DNA of 9,411 nucleotides, from the NCBI GenBank assembly GCA_030604165.1, contig JAUVWK010000086.1:1-9411 (forward strand), read 5' to 3'. The DNA comes from Alphaproteobacteria bacterium. Lineage in GTDB: Bacteria; Pseudomonadota; Alphaproteobacteria; UBA828. This document shows positions 1 through 6,090 of this stretch, piece after piece; position 1 is the first letter of the stretch, and the number at the start of each line of letters is the position of its first letter. The position numbers were made by a program, and so were the translations under genes. A model generated the notes under the pieces. The model worked only from the letters and a program-made list of their open reading frames with translations. It was not told the DNA's origin and ran no database searches.

Positions 1-795
1 CCGGGACGACGCGGATTGGTGCTCGTCGATCGTTCGGAGCTATGGAAAGGGAAACCGGTCAAAAGCCTGACCGAGGGCCTGTCCAAGTCCGGCGGTCGCA
101 ACAATCATGGCCGGATCACATCTTTTCACCGCGGCGGCGGCCATAAGCGCCGTTATCGCGCCATCGACTTCAAGCGGCGCAAATTCGACGTACCCGCGGT
201 GGTCGAGCGCCTGGAATACGACCCCAATCGCTCTGCCTTCATCGCCCTGCTGCGCTACAAGGACGGCGAGCTCTCTTATATCCTTTCGCCGCAGCGTCTT
301 GCCGTGGGCGATGAGATCGTCGCCGCCGAGCGGGCCGATATCAAACCGGGCAACGCCATGCCCATGAAGAATATTCCCCTCGGCACGATCATCCACAATA
401 TCGAGCTCAAGCCGGGCAAGGGTGGCCAGATCGCGCGCGCCGCCGGCACCTACGCGCAACTGGTCGGCAAGGATCAAGGCTATGCCCTGTTGCGGCTGTC
501 ATCCGGCGAGCGACGCATGGCCCGCGCTGAATGCATGGCCACGGTCGGCGCGGTTTCGAATCCGGATCATCAGAACACGAACAAGGGCAAGGCGGGGCGC
601 TCGCGCTGGCTCGGCCGGCGGCCGCACGTACGCGGCGTGGCCATGAACCCTGTGGATCACCCCCATGGCGGCGGCGAGGGCCGCACCTCGGGTGGGCGCC
701 ACCCGGTAACGCCGTGGGGCAAATCCACCAAGGGCAAGCGCACCCGCAACAACAAAAAGACCGATCGGTACATTCTCCGGCGTCGGCGCCCATAG
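1..795 (+). CDS. rplB: 50S ribosomal protein L2 (5'-truncated by window edge)
   Basis: L2 is a primary 23S rRNA-binding protein of the large subunit, needed for subunit association and for shaping the peptidyl-transferase centre. The reading frame is open from base 1 (PGRRGLVLVDRSELWKG), so the TTG at 16 is not the true start; roughly the first 10-15 residues lie upstream. The 264 visible codons cover the rest of a protein usually about 275 residues long. The N-terminal RNA-binding fold contains GGRNNHGRIT and HRGGGHKRRYR. The C-terminal part has the hallmark MNPVDHPHGGGEGRTSGG (codons from 643), including the conserved His that corresponds to E. coli His229, and ends in a basic tail, YILRRRRP. 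It is followed after 17 bases by rpsS, as in the S10 operon. Identification is certain; only the start is missing. Confidence 0.98.
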   Translation, partial: PGRRGLVLVDRSELWKGKPVKSLTEGLSKSGGRNNHGRITSFHRGGGHKRRYRAIDFKRRKFDVPAVVERLEYDPNRSAFIALLRYKDGELSYILSPQRLAVGDEIVAAERADIKPGNAMPMKNIPLGTIIHNIELKPGKGGQIARAAGTYAQLVGKDQGYALLRLSSGERRMARAECMATVGAVSNPDHQNTNKGKAGRSRWLGRRPHVRGVAMNPVDHPHGGGEGRTSGGRHPVTPWGKSTKGKRTRNNKKTDRYILRRRRP

Positions 796-812
796 GACGA
801 GAGGACGCAGGC

Positions 813-1091
813 ATGGCGCGCTCAATCTGGAAAGGACCGTTTGTGGACGGCCATCTGCTGAAGAAGGTCGAGGAGGCCCGCTCGAGTAGCCGCAAGGATA
901 TCATTCGAACCTGGTCGCGGCGCTCGACCGTTCTACCGCAGTTCGTCGGCCTGACCTTTGGCGTTCATAACGGCCGCAAATTTCTCCCGGTACTGGTCAA
1001 CGAGAACATGGTCGGCCACAAGTTCGGTGAATTCGCGCCGACCCGAACCTTTCATGGCCACGCGGGCGACAAGAAAGCAAGGCGAGCCTAA
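813..1091 (+). CDS. rpsS: 30S ribosomal protein S19
   Basis: S19 sits in the head of the small subunit, paired with S13, near the A-site finger contact with the large subunit. The 92-residue product has the usual family length and opens with the family signature RSIWKGPFVDGHLLKKVE. It carries the conserved core TWSRRSTVLPQFVG and VHNGRKFLPV, then GHKFGEFAPTRTFHGH (residues 68-83) and a basic end. The ATG at 813 gives the standard N-terminus and is preceded by GAGAGGA (799-805) with 7-base spacing. It lies 17 bases after rplB and 2 bases before rplV, the normal S10-operon position. Confidence 0.98.
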   Translation: MARSIWKGPFVDGHLLKKVEEARSSSRKDIIRTWSRRSTVLPQFVGLTFGVHNGRKFLPVLVNENMVGHKFGEFAPTRTFHGHAGDKKARRA

Positions 1092-1093
1092 CC

Positions 1094-1498
1094 ATGGGCA
1101 AGGCATCTAAAGAGCGCGCCCTGGCAGAGACCGAAGCTTGTGCCACGGTGCACAACTTGCGGATCAGTCCACGCAAGCTCAACCTCGTGGCCCAAACCAT
1201 CCGCGGCCTGGACGCCGGCGATGCGGTGGCCGCGCTGTCGTTTTCGCGACGGCGCATCTCGAGCGACGTCAAAAAATGCCTGCAGTCGGCAATCTCCAAT
1301 GCCGAAAACAACCACGAACTCGACGTCGACCGGCTCTTCATCGCCGAAGCCAATGTTGGCAAGGGCCTGGTGATGAAACGCTGGCGCCCGCGGGCGCGAG
1401 GCCGGGTCGGGCGCATCAGAAAACCGTTCAGTCACCTCACGATCATCGTGCGCGAGCACGAGCGCAAACGCGCCACGAAGCGCGCCAAGAGGACATAA
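1094..1498 (+). CDS. rplV: 50S ribosomal protein L22
   Basis: L22 binds all domains of 23S rRNA, and its long beta-hairpin lines the nascent-peptide exit tunnel. The 134-residue product contains RISPRKLNLVAQTIRG (residues 23-38), DVKKCLQSAISNAENNH (58-74) and the hairpin region EANVGKGLVMKRWRPRARGR (about 85-104). It ends in a Lys/Arg-rich tail, RKRATKRAKRT, a little longer than in the 110-residue E. coli protein. The hairpin tip looks intact, with no macrolide-resistance type deletion visible. The ATG at 1094 follows the rpsS stop by two bases, and AAGGCGAG (1079-1086) inside rpsS supplies the ribosome-binding site, so the two are probably translationally coupled. Its TAA stop overlaps the rpsC ATG by one base. 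Confidence 0.98.
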   Translation: MGKASKERALAETEACATVHNLRISPRKLNLVAQTIRGLDAGDAVAALSFSRRRISSDVKKCLQSAISNAENNHELDVDRLFIAEANVGKGLVMKRWRPRARGRVGRIRKPFSHLTIIVREHERKRATKRAKRT

Positions 1499-1500
1499 TG
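1496..1500 (+). promoter_or_regulatory. TAATG stop/start overlap, rplV-rpsC
   Basis: The rplV stop TAA (1496-1498) and the rpsC start ATG (1498-1500) share one base. This arrangement is well known for translational coupling by re-initiation. The ribosome-binding site AAGAGGA (1487-1493) is close by, so independent initiation is also possible. Confidence 0.8.
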
Positions 1501-2175
1501 GGCCAGAAGGTCAATCCCGTCGGTCTGCGGCTCGGTATCAACCGTACCTGGGATTCGCGCTGGTATGCCGATACCGAATACAGCCAGCTTCTGCACGAAG
1601 ACCTGAAAATTCGCCAGCACCTGTTCGATCGGCTGCCGCAGGCCGGGGTTGGACGCATCGTCATCGAGCGACCGGCCAAGAAGGCCCGCATCACCATCCA
1701 CACGGCCCGACCCGGTGTGGTGATCGGCAAGAAGGGCGCCGATATCGAACGGTTGCGCGCTGAAGTCAGCCGCATGACCGAGAGCGACGTTCATCTCAAC
1801 ATCGTCGAGATTCGCAAGCCCGAGATCGAGGCCAAATTGGTGGCCGAGAATATCGCCCAACAGCTGGTTCGCCGCGTCGCCTTCCGCCGGGCCATGAAGC
1901 GCGCCGTGCAATCGGCCATGCGGCTCGGCGCCGGCGGCATCCGTATCAATTGCGGCGGTCGCCTGAGCGGCTCGGAGATCGCGCGCACCGAGTGGTACCG
2001 CGAGGGTCGCGTGCCGCTGCATACGCTGAGGGCCGACGTGGATTACGGCTCAGCCACGGCGCGCACGGCCTACGGCACCTGCGGCGTCAAGGTTTGGGTC
2101 TTCAAAGGCGAAATCATGGACCACGATCCCATGGCGCAGGACAAACGCGCGCTCGAACAAGCCAACCCGCGCTGA
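1498..2175 (+). CDS. rpsC: 30S ribosomal protein S3
   Basis: S3 lies at the mRNA entry tunnel of the small subunit and takes part in the ribosomal mRNA helicase activity. The 225-residue protein starts with the family signature GQKVNPVGLRLGI. Its type-2 KH domain has the RNA-binding loop GKKG at residues 77-80. The basic patch RRVAFRRAMKRA (125-136) holds R130, R131 and K134, matching the E. coli helicase residues R131, R132 and K135. The C-terminal domain has SEIARTEWYREGRVPLHTLRAD and ends soon after GVKVWVFKGE. The frame stays open back to 1138, but that stretch is rplV in another frame. The true start is the ATG at 1498, set by the family N-terminus and by AAGAGGA at 1487-1493. Residues INCGG (about 154-158) bring a Cys where many homologues have Ser or Val. 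Confidence 0.98.
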   Translation: MGQKVNPVGLRLGINRTWDSRWYADTEYSQLLHEDLKIRQHLFDRLPQAGVGRIVIERPAKKARITIHTARPGVVIGKKGADIERLRAEVSRMTESDVHLNIVEIRKPEIEAKLVAENIAQQLVRRVAFRRAMKRAVQSAMRLGAGGIRINCGGRLSGSEIARTEWYREGRVPLHTLRADVDYGSATARTAYGTCGVKVWVFKGEIMDHDPMAQDKRALEQANPR

Positions 2176-2184
2176 GAATAAGCC

Positions 2185-2604
2185 ATGCTGCAACCGAAAC
2201 GCACAAAATACCGTAAGGCGCAGAAAGGCCGTCTGCACGGCGCCGCCAAGGGCGGCACCAGTCTCAATTTCGGCGCTTATGGGCTCAAGGCCATCTCGCC
2301 GGGCCGGATCACGGCGCGCGAGATCGAGGCGGGCCGTCGCGCGATCACGCGCCACATGCGTCGCACCGGCCGCATCTGGATCCGCATCTTTCCCGACGTG
2401 CCGGTGTCGACCAAGCCGGCCGAGGTGCGGATGGGAAAGGGCAAGGGCGCGCCGGAATTTTGGATTTGCCGGGTCAAGCCGGGACGCATCCTGTTTGAAG
2501 TCGATGGCGTGACCCAGGCGGTCGCCCAGGAGGCCTTTCGGCGCGCCACGGCGAAACTGGCCGTGCGCACCAAGCTGGTCAGCCGCATCGGCGAAGGAGC
2601 GTAA
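2185..2604 (+). CDS. rplP: 50S ribosomal protein L16
   Basis: L16 organises 23S rRNA near the A-site tRNA elbow and the peptidyl-transferase centre. The 139-residue product has the universal N-terminus MLQPKRTKYRKAQKGR, then FGAYGLKA (residues 30-37), the helix ITAREIEAGRRAITRHMRR, and WIRIFPD (66-72). VRMGKGKG (81-88) contains R82, equivalent to E. coli L16 Arg81, the residue hydroxylated there by the YcfD (RoxA) oxygenase; whether that happens here cannot be told. The end is a normal helix plus short tail. The ATG at 2185 lies 9 bases after rpsC. The only upstream purine stretch, GAGAATAAG, is a weak ribosome-binding site, so initiation probably depends on ribosomes finishing rpsC. Confidence 0.98.
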   Translation: MLQPKRTKYRKAQKGRLHGAAKGGTSLNFGAYGLKAISPGRITAREIEAGRRAITRHMRRTGRIWIRIFPDVPVSTKPAEVRMGKGKGAPEFWICRVKPGRILFEVDGVTQAVAQEAFRRATAKLAVRTKLVSRIGEGA

Positions 2605-2607
2605 ACG

Positions 2608-2811
2608 GTGAAGAGCGAAGAAGTGCGTGCCAAATCGCCCGACGAGCTTCAGGAAAAGCTGATGTCGCTCAAGAAGGAAGCGTTCAACTTGCGCTTTCAG
2701 CAGGCCACCGGGCAGCTGGAAAACACCAGCCGCGTGGGCCAGGTGCGTCACGATATAGCGCGTGTCAAGACAGTCATCAACGAACAACGCCGCGCGAGCG
2801 CGAGCCGCTAA
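2608..2811 (+). CDS. rpmC: 50S ribosomal protein L29
   Basis: L29 is a small two-helix protein at the exit-tunnel rim, next to L23, where it helps form the docking site for nascent-chain factors such as SRP and trigger factor. The 67-residue product reads MKSEEVRAKSPDELQEKL, FNLRFQQATGQLENT (residues 26-40), then VRHDIARVKTVINEQ (46-60), which is the full family pattern. The start is GTG at 2608, chosen because it gives the expected MKxxE(V/L)R N-terminus and because AAGGAG (2594-2599, inside rplP) sits 8 bases upstream. It begins 3 bases after rplP ends. The last residues, RRASASR, are a slightly extended basic tail. Confidence 0.96.
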   Translation: MKSEEVRAKSPDELQEKLMSLKKEAFNLRFQQATGQLENTSRVGQVRHDIARVKTVINEQRRASASR

Positions 2812-2823
2812 TGTTCGACGGAC

Positions 2824-2830
2824 GGAGGAG
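2824..2830 (+). promoter_or_regulatory. Ribosome-binding site of rpsQ
   Basis: GGAGGAG lies 6 bases before the ATG at 2837. It settles the S17 start against the longer open frame reaching back into rpmC. Confidence 0.85.
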
Positions 2831-2836
2831 ACGCAC

Positions 2837-3085
2837 ATGCCGCGGCGAGTGATGCAGGGGACCGTGATCGGCGATCGCGCCGACAAGACGGTGCTCGTGA
2901 GGGTCGATCGGCGGGTCATGCACCCGCTCTACAAGAAAGTGATTCGGCGCTCCAAGAAATATGCCGCACACGACGCGGAAAACCATTACAAGGTGGGCGA
3001 CGTCGTACGAATTCGCGAATGCCGGCCGATCTCCAAGCGCAAGCGCTGGGAAGTGGTGACCGAGCCAGCGGGCGGCGCCGAATAG
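2837..3085 (+). CDS. rpsQ: 30S ribosomal protein S17
   Basis: S17 is an OB-fold protein that binds the 5' domain of 16S rRNA early in small-subunit assembly. The 82-residue product contains RRVMQGTVIGDRADKTVLV (residues 3-21), HPLYKKVIRRSKKYAAHD (29-46) and VGDVVRIRECRPISKRKRW (53-71), all standard for the family. The open frame extends upstream to 2762 inside rpmC, but the ATG at 2837 gives the normal N-terminus and has a strong ribosome-binding site, GGAGGAG at 2824-2830. It is the last gene of the S10 operon in the classical arrangement; rplN follows after 32 bases. Confidence 0.97.
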   Translation: MPRRVMQGTVIGDRADKTVLVRVDRRVMHPLYKKVIRRSKKYAAHDAENHYKVGDVVRIRECRPISKRKRWEVVTEPAGGAE

Positions 3086-3117
3086 ATGGCCGACCGGGCA
3101 GGGAAAGGTAGGCGGCA

Positions 3118-3486
3118 ATGATCCAGATGCAAACCAATCTGGACGTCGCGGACAATTCCGGCGCGCGGCGTGTGCAGTGCATCAAGGTGCTTGGCGGGTC
3201 GAACCGCCGCACCGCCTCGGTCGGCGATTTGATCGTTGTCTCGGTCAAGGAGGCGATCCCCCGCGGCAAGGTCAAGAAAGGCGAAATTCACCGTGCCGTC
3301 ATCGTGCGCACCGCCAAGGAGATACGCCGGCCCGACGGCAGCGCGATTCGCTTCGACCGCAACGCCGCGGTGCTGTTGAACCCGCAGGGCGAGCCGATCG
3401 GCACGCGCATCTTCGGCCCTGTGACGCGGGAATTGCGGGCCAAGCAGTATATGAAGATCATCTCGCTGGCGCCTGAAGTGCTCTAG
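3118..3486 (+). CDS. rplN: 50S ribosomal protein L14
   Basis: L14 lies at the subunit interface, forms intersubunit bridges with 16S rRNA, and is the binding site of the silencing factor RsfS. The 122-residue product has exactly the usual family length. It opens MIQMQTNLDVADNSGARRV, carries GDLIVVSVKEAIPRGKVKKG (residues 37-56) and FDRNAAVLLNPQGEPIGTRI (79-98), and ends RELRAKQYMKIISLAPEVL. AAAGGTAGG at 3104-3112 provides the ribosome-binding site. rplN is the first gene of the spc operon in E. coli. Here only 32 bases separate it from rpsQ, and no promoter or terminator is visible between them. Confidence 0.98.
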   Translation: MIQMQTNLDVADNSGARRVQCIKVLGGSNRRTASVGDLIVVSVKEAIPRGKVKKGEIHRAVIVRTAKEIRRPDGSAIRFDRNAAVLLNPQGEPIGTRIFGPVTRELRAKQYMKIISLAPEVL

Positions 3487-3516
3487 CGGGTAGACAACGG
3501 AACAAGGCAACCGCCG

Positions 3517-3864
3517 ATGGCCAAGGTCAAAGCTAAATCTAAGTCCAAGCTCAAGATCAAGAAGGACGACGATGTCATCGTGATCTCGGGCCGGGACAAG
3601 GGTAAGCGCGGCAAGGTGCTGCGCGTTCTACCGGCCAGGAAGCGCGTCCTGGTGGAAGGCGTCGCCATGGCCAGGCGCCATGTGAAGCCCTCGCAGACGG
3701 AGCCGCAGGGTGGCATCGTCGAGCGCGAAGCAACCATCCATCTGTCCAATGTGGCGCTGGTCGATCCGGCGAGCGAGCTGCCCACGCGCGCGGGCTACAA
3801 GGTTCTCGAAGATGGTCGCAAAGTCCGTTTCGCCAGACGCTCCGGCGAGGTTATCGATGTCTGA
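3517..3864 (+). CDS. rplX: 50S ribosomal protein L24, with basic N-terminal extension
   Basis: L24 is an assembly-initiating protein of the large subunit that binds the 5' end of 23S rRNA and reaches the tunnel exit. The 115-residue product contains the KOW core VIVISGRDKGKRGKVLRVLP (residues 20-39), then RRHVKPSQTEPQGGIVERE (53-71) and IHLSNVALVDP (74-84). It ends KVRFARRSGEVID, as alphaproteobacterial L24 does. About 11 residues at the front, MAKVKAKSKSK, form an alternating Lys-rich stretch ahead of the normal KIKK start. The usual Gly of the K-G-D motif is Asp (DDD, 17-19). The ATG at 3517 has AAGG (3504-3507) nine bases upstream. No later in-frame ATG, GTG or TTG precedes the core, so the extension is probably translated. 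The end overlaps rplE by 8 bases. Confidence 0.96.
   Translation: MAKVKAKSKSKLKIKKDDDVIVISGRDKGKRGKVLRVLPARKRVLVEGVAMARRHVKPSQTEPQGGIVEREATIHLSNVALVDPASELPTRAGYKVLEDGRKVRFARRSGEVIDV
3857..3864 (+). promoter_or_regulatory. 8-base overlap, rplX stop and rplE start
   Basis: The rplE ATG (3857-3859) lies before the rplX TGA (3862-3864), so the two frames overlap by 8 bases. Ribosomes finishing rplX end within the rplE initiation region, which favours coupled synthesis of L24 and L5. Confidence 0.8.
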
Positions 3865-4423
3865 CGAGAGCGCCGTGACGCGCCTAAAACAGCATTACGA
3901 AACCGAGCTGCGGCCGGCGTTGGTCAAGCAGTTCGGCTACGGCAATGCCATGCAGGCGCCGCGCCTCGACAAGATCGTGATCAACATGGGCGTGGGTATC
4001 GGCTCTCAAGACAAGAAGAAGATCGATGCCGCGGTCCAGGACATGACGCTGATCGCCGGCCAAAAGCCCGTCGTCACGCGGGCCAAGAAGTCGATCGCCA
4101 ACTTCAAAATTCGCGCCGGCATGATGATCGGCTGCAAGGTGACGCTGCGCCGGGCGCGCATGTACGAATTTCTGGATCGCCTGGTGATGATCGCGCTGCC
4201 GCGGGTGCGCGATTTTCGGGGCCTCTCCGACAAGAGCTTCGATGGGCGCGGCAATTACACGCTGGGACTGCACGAGCAAATCGTGTTTCCCGAAATCGAC
4301 TACGACAAGGTCGATGAAGTGCGCGGCATGGATATCGTTATCTGCACAACGGCTGAGACCGACGCCGAGGGACGGGCGCTCCTCGCCGGCTTTCAGCTGC
4401 CGTTTGTGGACCCATCGTTGTAG
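3857..4423 (+). CDS. rplE: 50S ribosomal protein L5
   Basis: L5 joins L18 and 5S rRNA in the central protuberance and contacts the P-site tRNA. The 188-residue product has PRLDKIVINMGVG (residues 35-47), LIAGQKPVVTRAKKSIANFKI (65-85), IGCKVTLR (91-98) and EFLDRLVMIALPRVRDFRG (104-122). These are followed by SFDGRGNYTLGLHEQIVFPEIDYD (127-150) and GMDIVICTTA. The frame is open from 3710 inside rplX, but the ATG at 3857 gives the expected short lead before the first helix and has GCGAGG at 3845-3850. Its start codon lies inside the last codons of rplX (8-base overlap), which suggests coupled translation. In E. coli the S8 repressor site of the spc mRNA is at this gene's start; no matching structure was confirmed here. 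Confidence 0.97.
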   Translation: MSDESAVTRLKQHYETELRPALVKQFGYGNAMQAPRLDKIVINMGVGIGSQDKKKIDAAVQDMTLIAGQKPVVTRAKKSIANFKIRAGMMIGCKVTLRRARMYEFLDRLVMIALPRVRDFRGLSDKSFDGRGNYTLGLHEQIVFPEIDYDKVDEVRGMDIVICTTAETDAEGRALLAGFQLPFVDPSL

Positions 4424-4445
4424 AGCAAACCACTGAAGGTCGGTC

Positions 4446-4751
4446 ATGGCCAAGAAAAGTGCTGTCGAGAAGAACAAGAGACGCAGGCGCATGGTCGCGC
4501 GCGACGCGGTCAAGCGTGCCGAGTTGCGCGCCATGGTGCGCGATTTGTCGCGGCCCTTGGAAGAACGCTTCGCCGCGCAATTGAAGCTCGCCAAAATGCC
4601 GCGCAACGGGGCGGCGAGTCGGGTACGCAACCGCTGCGGCCTGACCGGTCGGCCACGAGGCTTTTATCGCAAGTTCGGCCTGTCGCGTATCGCGCTGCGC
4701 GATTTGGCGTCGGCGGGGCAGATTCCCGGAATGGTCAAATCGAGCTGGTAG
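4446..4751 (+). CDS. rpsN: 30S ribosomal protein S14, long zinc-free type
   Basis: S14 is a late-assembly protein of the small-subunit head, next to S3 and S10. The 101-residue length and the single Cys (C64, in RNRCGLTGRPRGFYRKFGLSR) mark the zinc-independent form, without the CxxC pairs of the short zinc-ribbon form. The N-terminus is strongly basic (KNKRRRRMVARDAVKR), and the end GQIPGMVKSSW is canonical. GAAGGT at 4435-4440 lies 5 bases before the ATG. It sits between rplE and rpsH, 22 and 12 bases away, the normal spc position. Confidence 0.98.
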   Translation: MAKKSAVEKNKRRRRMVARDAVKRAELRAMVRDLSRPLEERFAAQLKLAKMPRNGAASRVRNRCGLTGRPRGFYRKFGLSRIALRDLASAGQIPGMVKSSW

Positions 4752-4763
4752 GACGCAACAATC

Positions 4764-5162
4764 ATGACAATGACTGACCCGCTCGCAGACATGCTGACCC
4801 GCATCCGCAATGGTCAGCGCGCGAACAAGAGTATCGTGCCAACGCCGGCCTCGAAGCTCCGCGGCGCCGTGCTCGAGGTGCTCAAGAGCGAAGGCTACAT
4901 CCGCGGCTTCACCCGCCGGGAGCCTGAGCCCGGTAAGGCCGTGTTCGAAATCGAGCTGAAATACAATGAGGGCCGCTCGGTCATTTCGGAGATTCACCGT
5001 GTCTCGCGGCCCGGCCGCCGGGTTTATTCCGGCATCCAGGAGCTGCCGCGCGTTTACAGCGGACTAGGCATTTCTATTCTATCGACGCCGCGCGGCGTGC
5101 TCTCCGATATCGAGGCGCGCAAGCAGAATGTCGGCGGCGAAGTGCTCTGCCAGGTTTTCTAG
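4764..5162 (+). CDS. rpsH: 30S ribosomal protein S8
   Basis: S8 binds the central domain of 16S rRNA and is needed for platform assembly; in E. coli it also represses spc-operon translation. The 132-residue product starts MTMTDPLADMLTRIRNGQ, has the N-terminal domain helix KLRGAVLEVLKSEGYI (residues 31-46), then RPGRRVYSG (82-90), LPRVYSGLGISILSTPRGVLSD (94-115) and the end NVGGEVLCQVF. Two in-frame ATGs (4764, 4770) are possible; the first gives the family's usual M-x-M-x-DP start. GGTAGGA at 4747-4753 overlaps the rpsN stop and is a moderate ribosome-binding site with long spacing. Confidence 0.98.
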   Translation: MTMTDPLADMLTRIRNGQRANKSIVPTPASKLRGAVLEVLKSEGYIRGFTRREPEPGKAVFEIELKYNEGRSVISEIHRVSRPGRRVYSGIQELPRVYSGLGISILSTPRGVLSDIEARKQNVGGEVLCQVF

Positions 5163-5170
5163 GAGGGGGG
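5161..5170 (+). promoter_or_regulatory. Strong ribosome-binding site of rplF
   Basis: AGGAGGGGGG starts within the rpsH stop codon (TAG, 5160-5162) and ends one base before the rplF ATG at 5172. The AGGAGG core (5161-5166) is 5 bases from the start codon. It is one of the best anti-16S matches in the window, along with GGAGGAG ahead of rpsQ. Confidence 0.85.
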
Positions 5171-5171
5171 C

Positions 5172-5705
5172 ATGTCGCGTGTAGGGATAAATCCAGTCGC
5201 AGTGCCGAGCGGCGTCGAGGTGCGGATCGCCGGCGCCGACGTCACGGTCAAGGGCAAGCTGGGCCAACTGCAGGCAACTCTCGCGCCGGAGGTTACCGCG
5301 ACTTTGGAAGACGGTCGGGTTTCGGTCCGCCCTATCGACCAGACCAAGCGGGCCCGGCAAATGTGGGGTCTGTCGCGCACCATCATCGACAATATGGTCA
5401 CTGGTGTGCACGAGGGCTTCTCGAAGCGGCTTGAGATCCAGGGAGTCGGCTACCGCGCCGCCGTGCAGGGCAAGATGCTCAAGCTCGATCTCGGCTATAG
5501 CCGCCCCGTTGAATATCCTATTCCCGCCGGGATCGACATTACCTGCGAGCGCCCCACCGCAATCGCGGTGAGCGGCGCGGACCGGCAAGTCGTGGGCCAG
5601 GTTGCCGCCGAAATTCGCGCTCTACGCAAGCCCGAACCCTATAAGGGAAAGGGTATCCGCTACGAGGGCGAGTATGTAAGACGCAAGGAAGGCAAGAAGA
5701 AGTAG
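5172..5705 (+). CDS. rplF: 50S ribosomal protein L6
   Basis: L6 lies near the sarcin-ricin loop and the factor-binding site of the large subunit. The 177-residue product has the two repeated alpha/beta domains. The first contains VTVKGKLGQL (residues 24-33) and WGLSRTIIDNMVTGVHEGF (65-83). The second contains RLEIQGVGYRA (86-96), LGYSRPVEY (107-115), ADRQVVGQVAAEIRALRKPE (136-155) and the signature YKGKGIRYEGE (157-167). It ends in KEGKKK. Residues 5-9 read GINPV, where homologues usually have GKKPV or GKKPI, so two conserved Lys are missing. The start is fixed by the family N-terminus MSR(V/I)G and by the strong ribosome-binding site directly before it. Confidence 0.98.
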   Translation: MSRVGINPVAVPSGVEVRIAGADVTVKGKLGQLQATLAPEVTATLEDGRVSVRPIDQTKRARQMWGLSRTIIDNMVTGVHEGFSKRLEIQGVGYRAAVQGKMLKLDLGYSRPVEYPIPAGIDITCERPTAIAVSGADRQVVGQVAAEIRALRKPEPYKGKGIRYEGEYVRRKEGKKK

Positions 5706-5712
5706 AACAGCC

Positions 5713-6078
5713 ATGAAACGTCCCAGTACCTCATTCGAGCGCCGCAAGCAACGGGTGCGGGCCGCGTTGAGACGCAAGACGCGCCAACAACACCCGCGCC
5801 TTTCGGTGTACCGCTCAAACAAGCACATTTACGCGCAGGTCATCGACGATACGCGCGGCATTACACTCGCGACCGCGTCCACGATGGAGAAAGCGCTGCG
5901 CGATGAACTCAAGAACGGGTCCGACAAGGCGGCCGCGACCCGGGTCGGTCAACTGGTCGGCGAACGGGCCGTTGCCGCGGGCCTCAAGGCGGTCATGTTC
6001 GACCGCGGTGGCCATCGCTATCACGGCCGCGTCAAGGCGCTCGCCGACGCGGCGCGCGAAAGCGGATTGTCGTTCTAG
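5713..6078 (+). CDS. rplR: 50S ribosomal protein L18
   Basis: L18 binds 5S rRNA and anchors it in the central protuberance together with L5. The 121-residue product has the basic N-terminus FERRKQRVRAALRRK (residues 8-22), HPRLSVYRSNKHIYAQVIDD (27-46), ERAVAAGLKAVMFDRGGHRYHGRVKALADAARESGL (84-119, read as two adjoining conserved blocks) and a terminal Phe. It starts 7 bases after rplF. No good ribosome-binding site stands at normal distance; the nearest, AAGGAAGG (5685-5692), is 20 bases upstream, so initiation is probably coupled to termination of rplF. Confidence 0.98.
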   Translation: MKRPSTSFERRKQRVRAALRRKTRQQHPRLSVYRSNKHIYAQVIDDTRGITLATASTMEKALRDELKNGSDKAAATRVGQLVGERAVAAGLKAVMFDRGGHRYHGRVKALADAARESGLSF

Positions 6079-6090
6079 AAAGGCACTGAG

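Noticed and set aside
16..18. TTG as the start of rplB
   Set aside because: The frame is open to base 1 and the residues before it (PGRRG) match the normal L2 sequence, so the gene is cut by the window edge.
1138..1497. Possible 120-residue N-terminal extension of S3
   Set aside because: The stretch is open in the rpsC frame but codes for L22 in the true frame; its translation is low-complexity and the S3 N-terminus MGQKVNP begins at 1498.
2050..2919. 289-codon open frame on the minus strand across rpsC-rpsQ
   Set aside because: It is antisense to four well-identified ribosomal genes, crosses their boundaries and shows no recognisable domain. Long antisense frames are expected in GC-rich coding DNA.
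3884..4630. 248-codon open frame on the minus strand over rplE and rpsN
   Set aside because: Spans two conserved genes on the opposite strand, with no domain or independent start signal.
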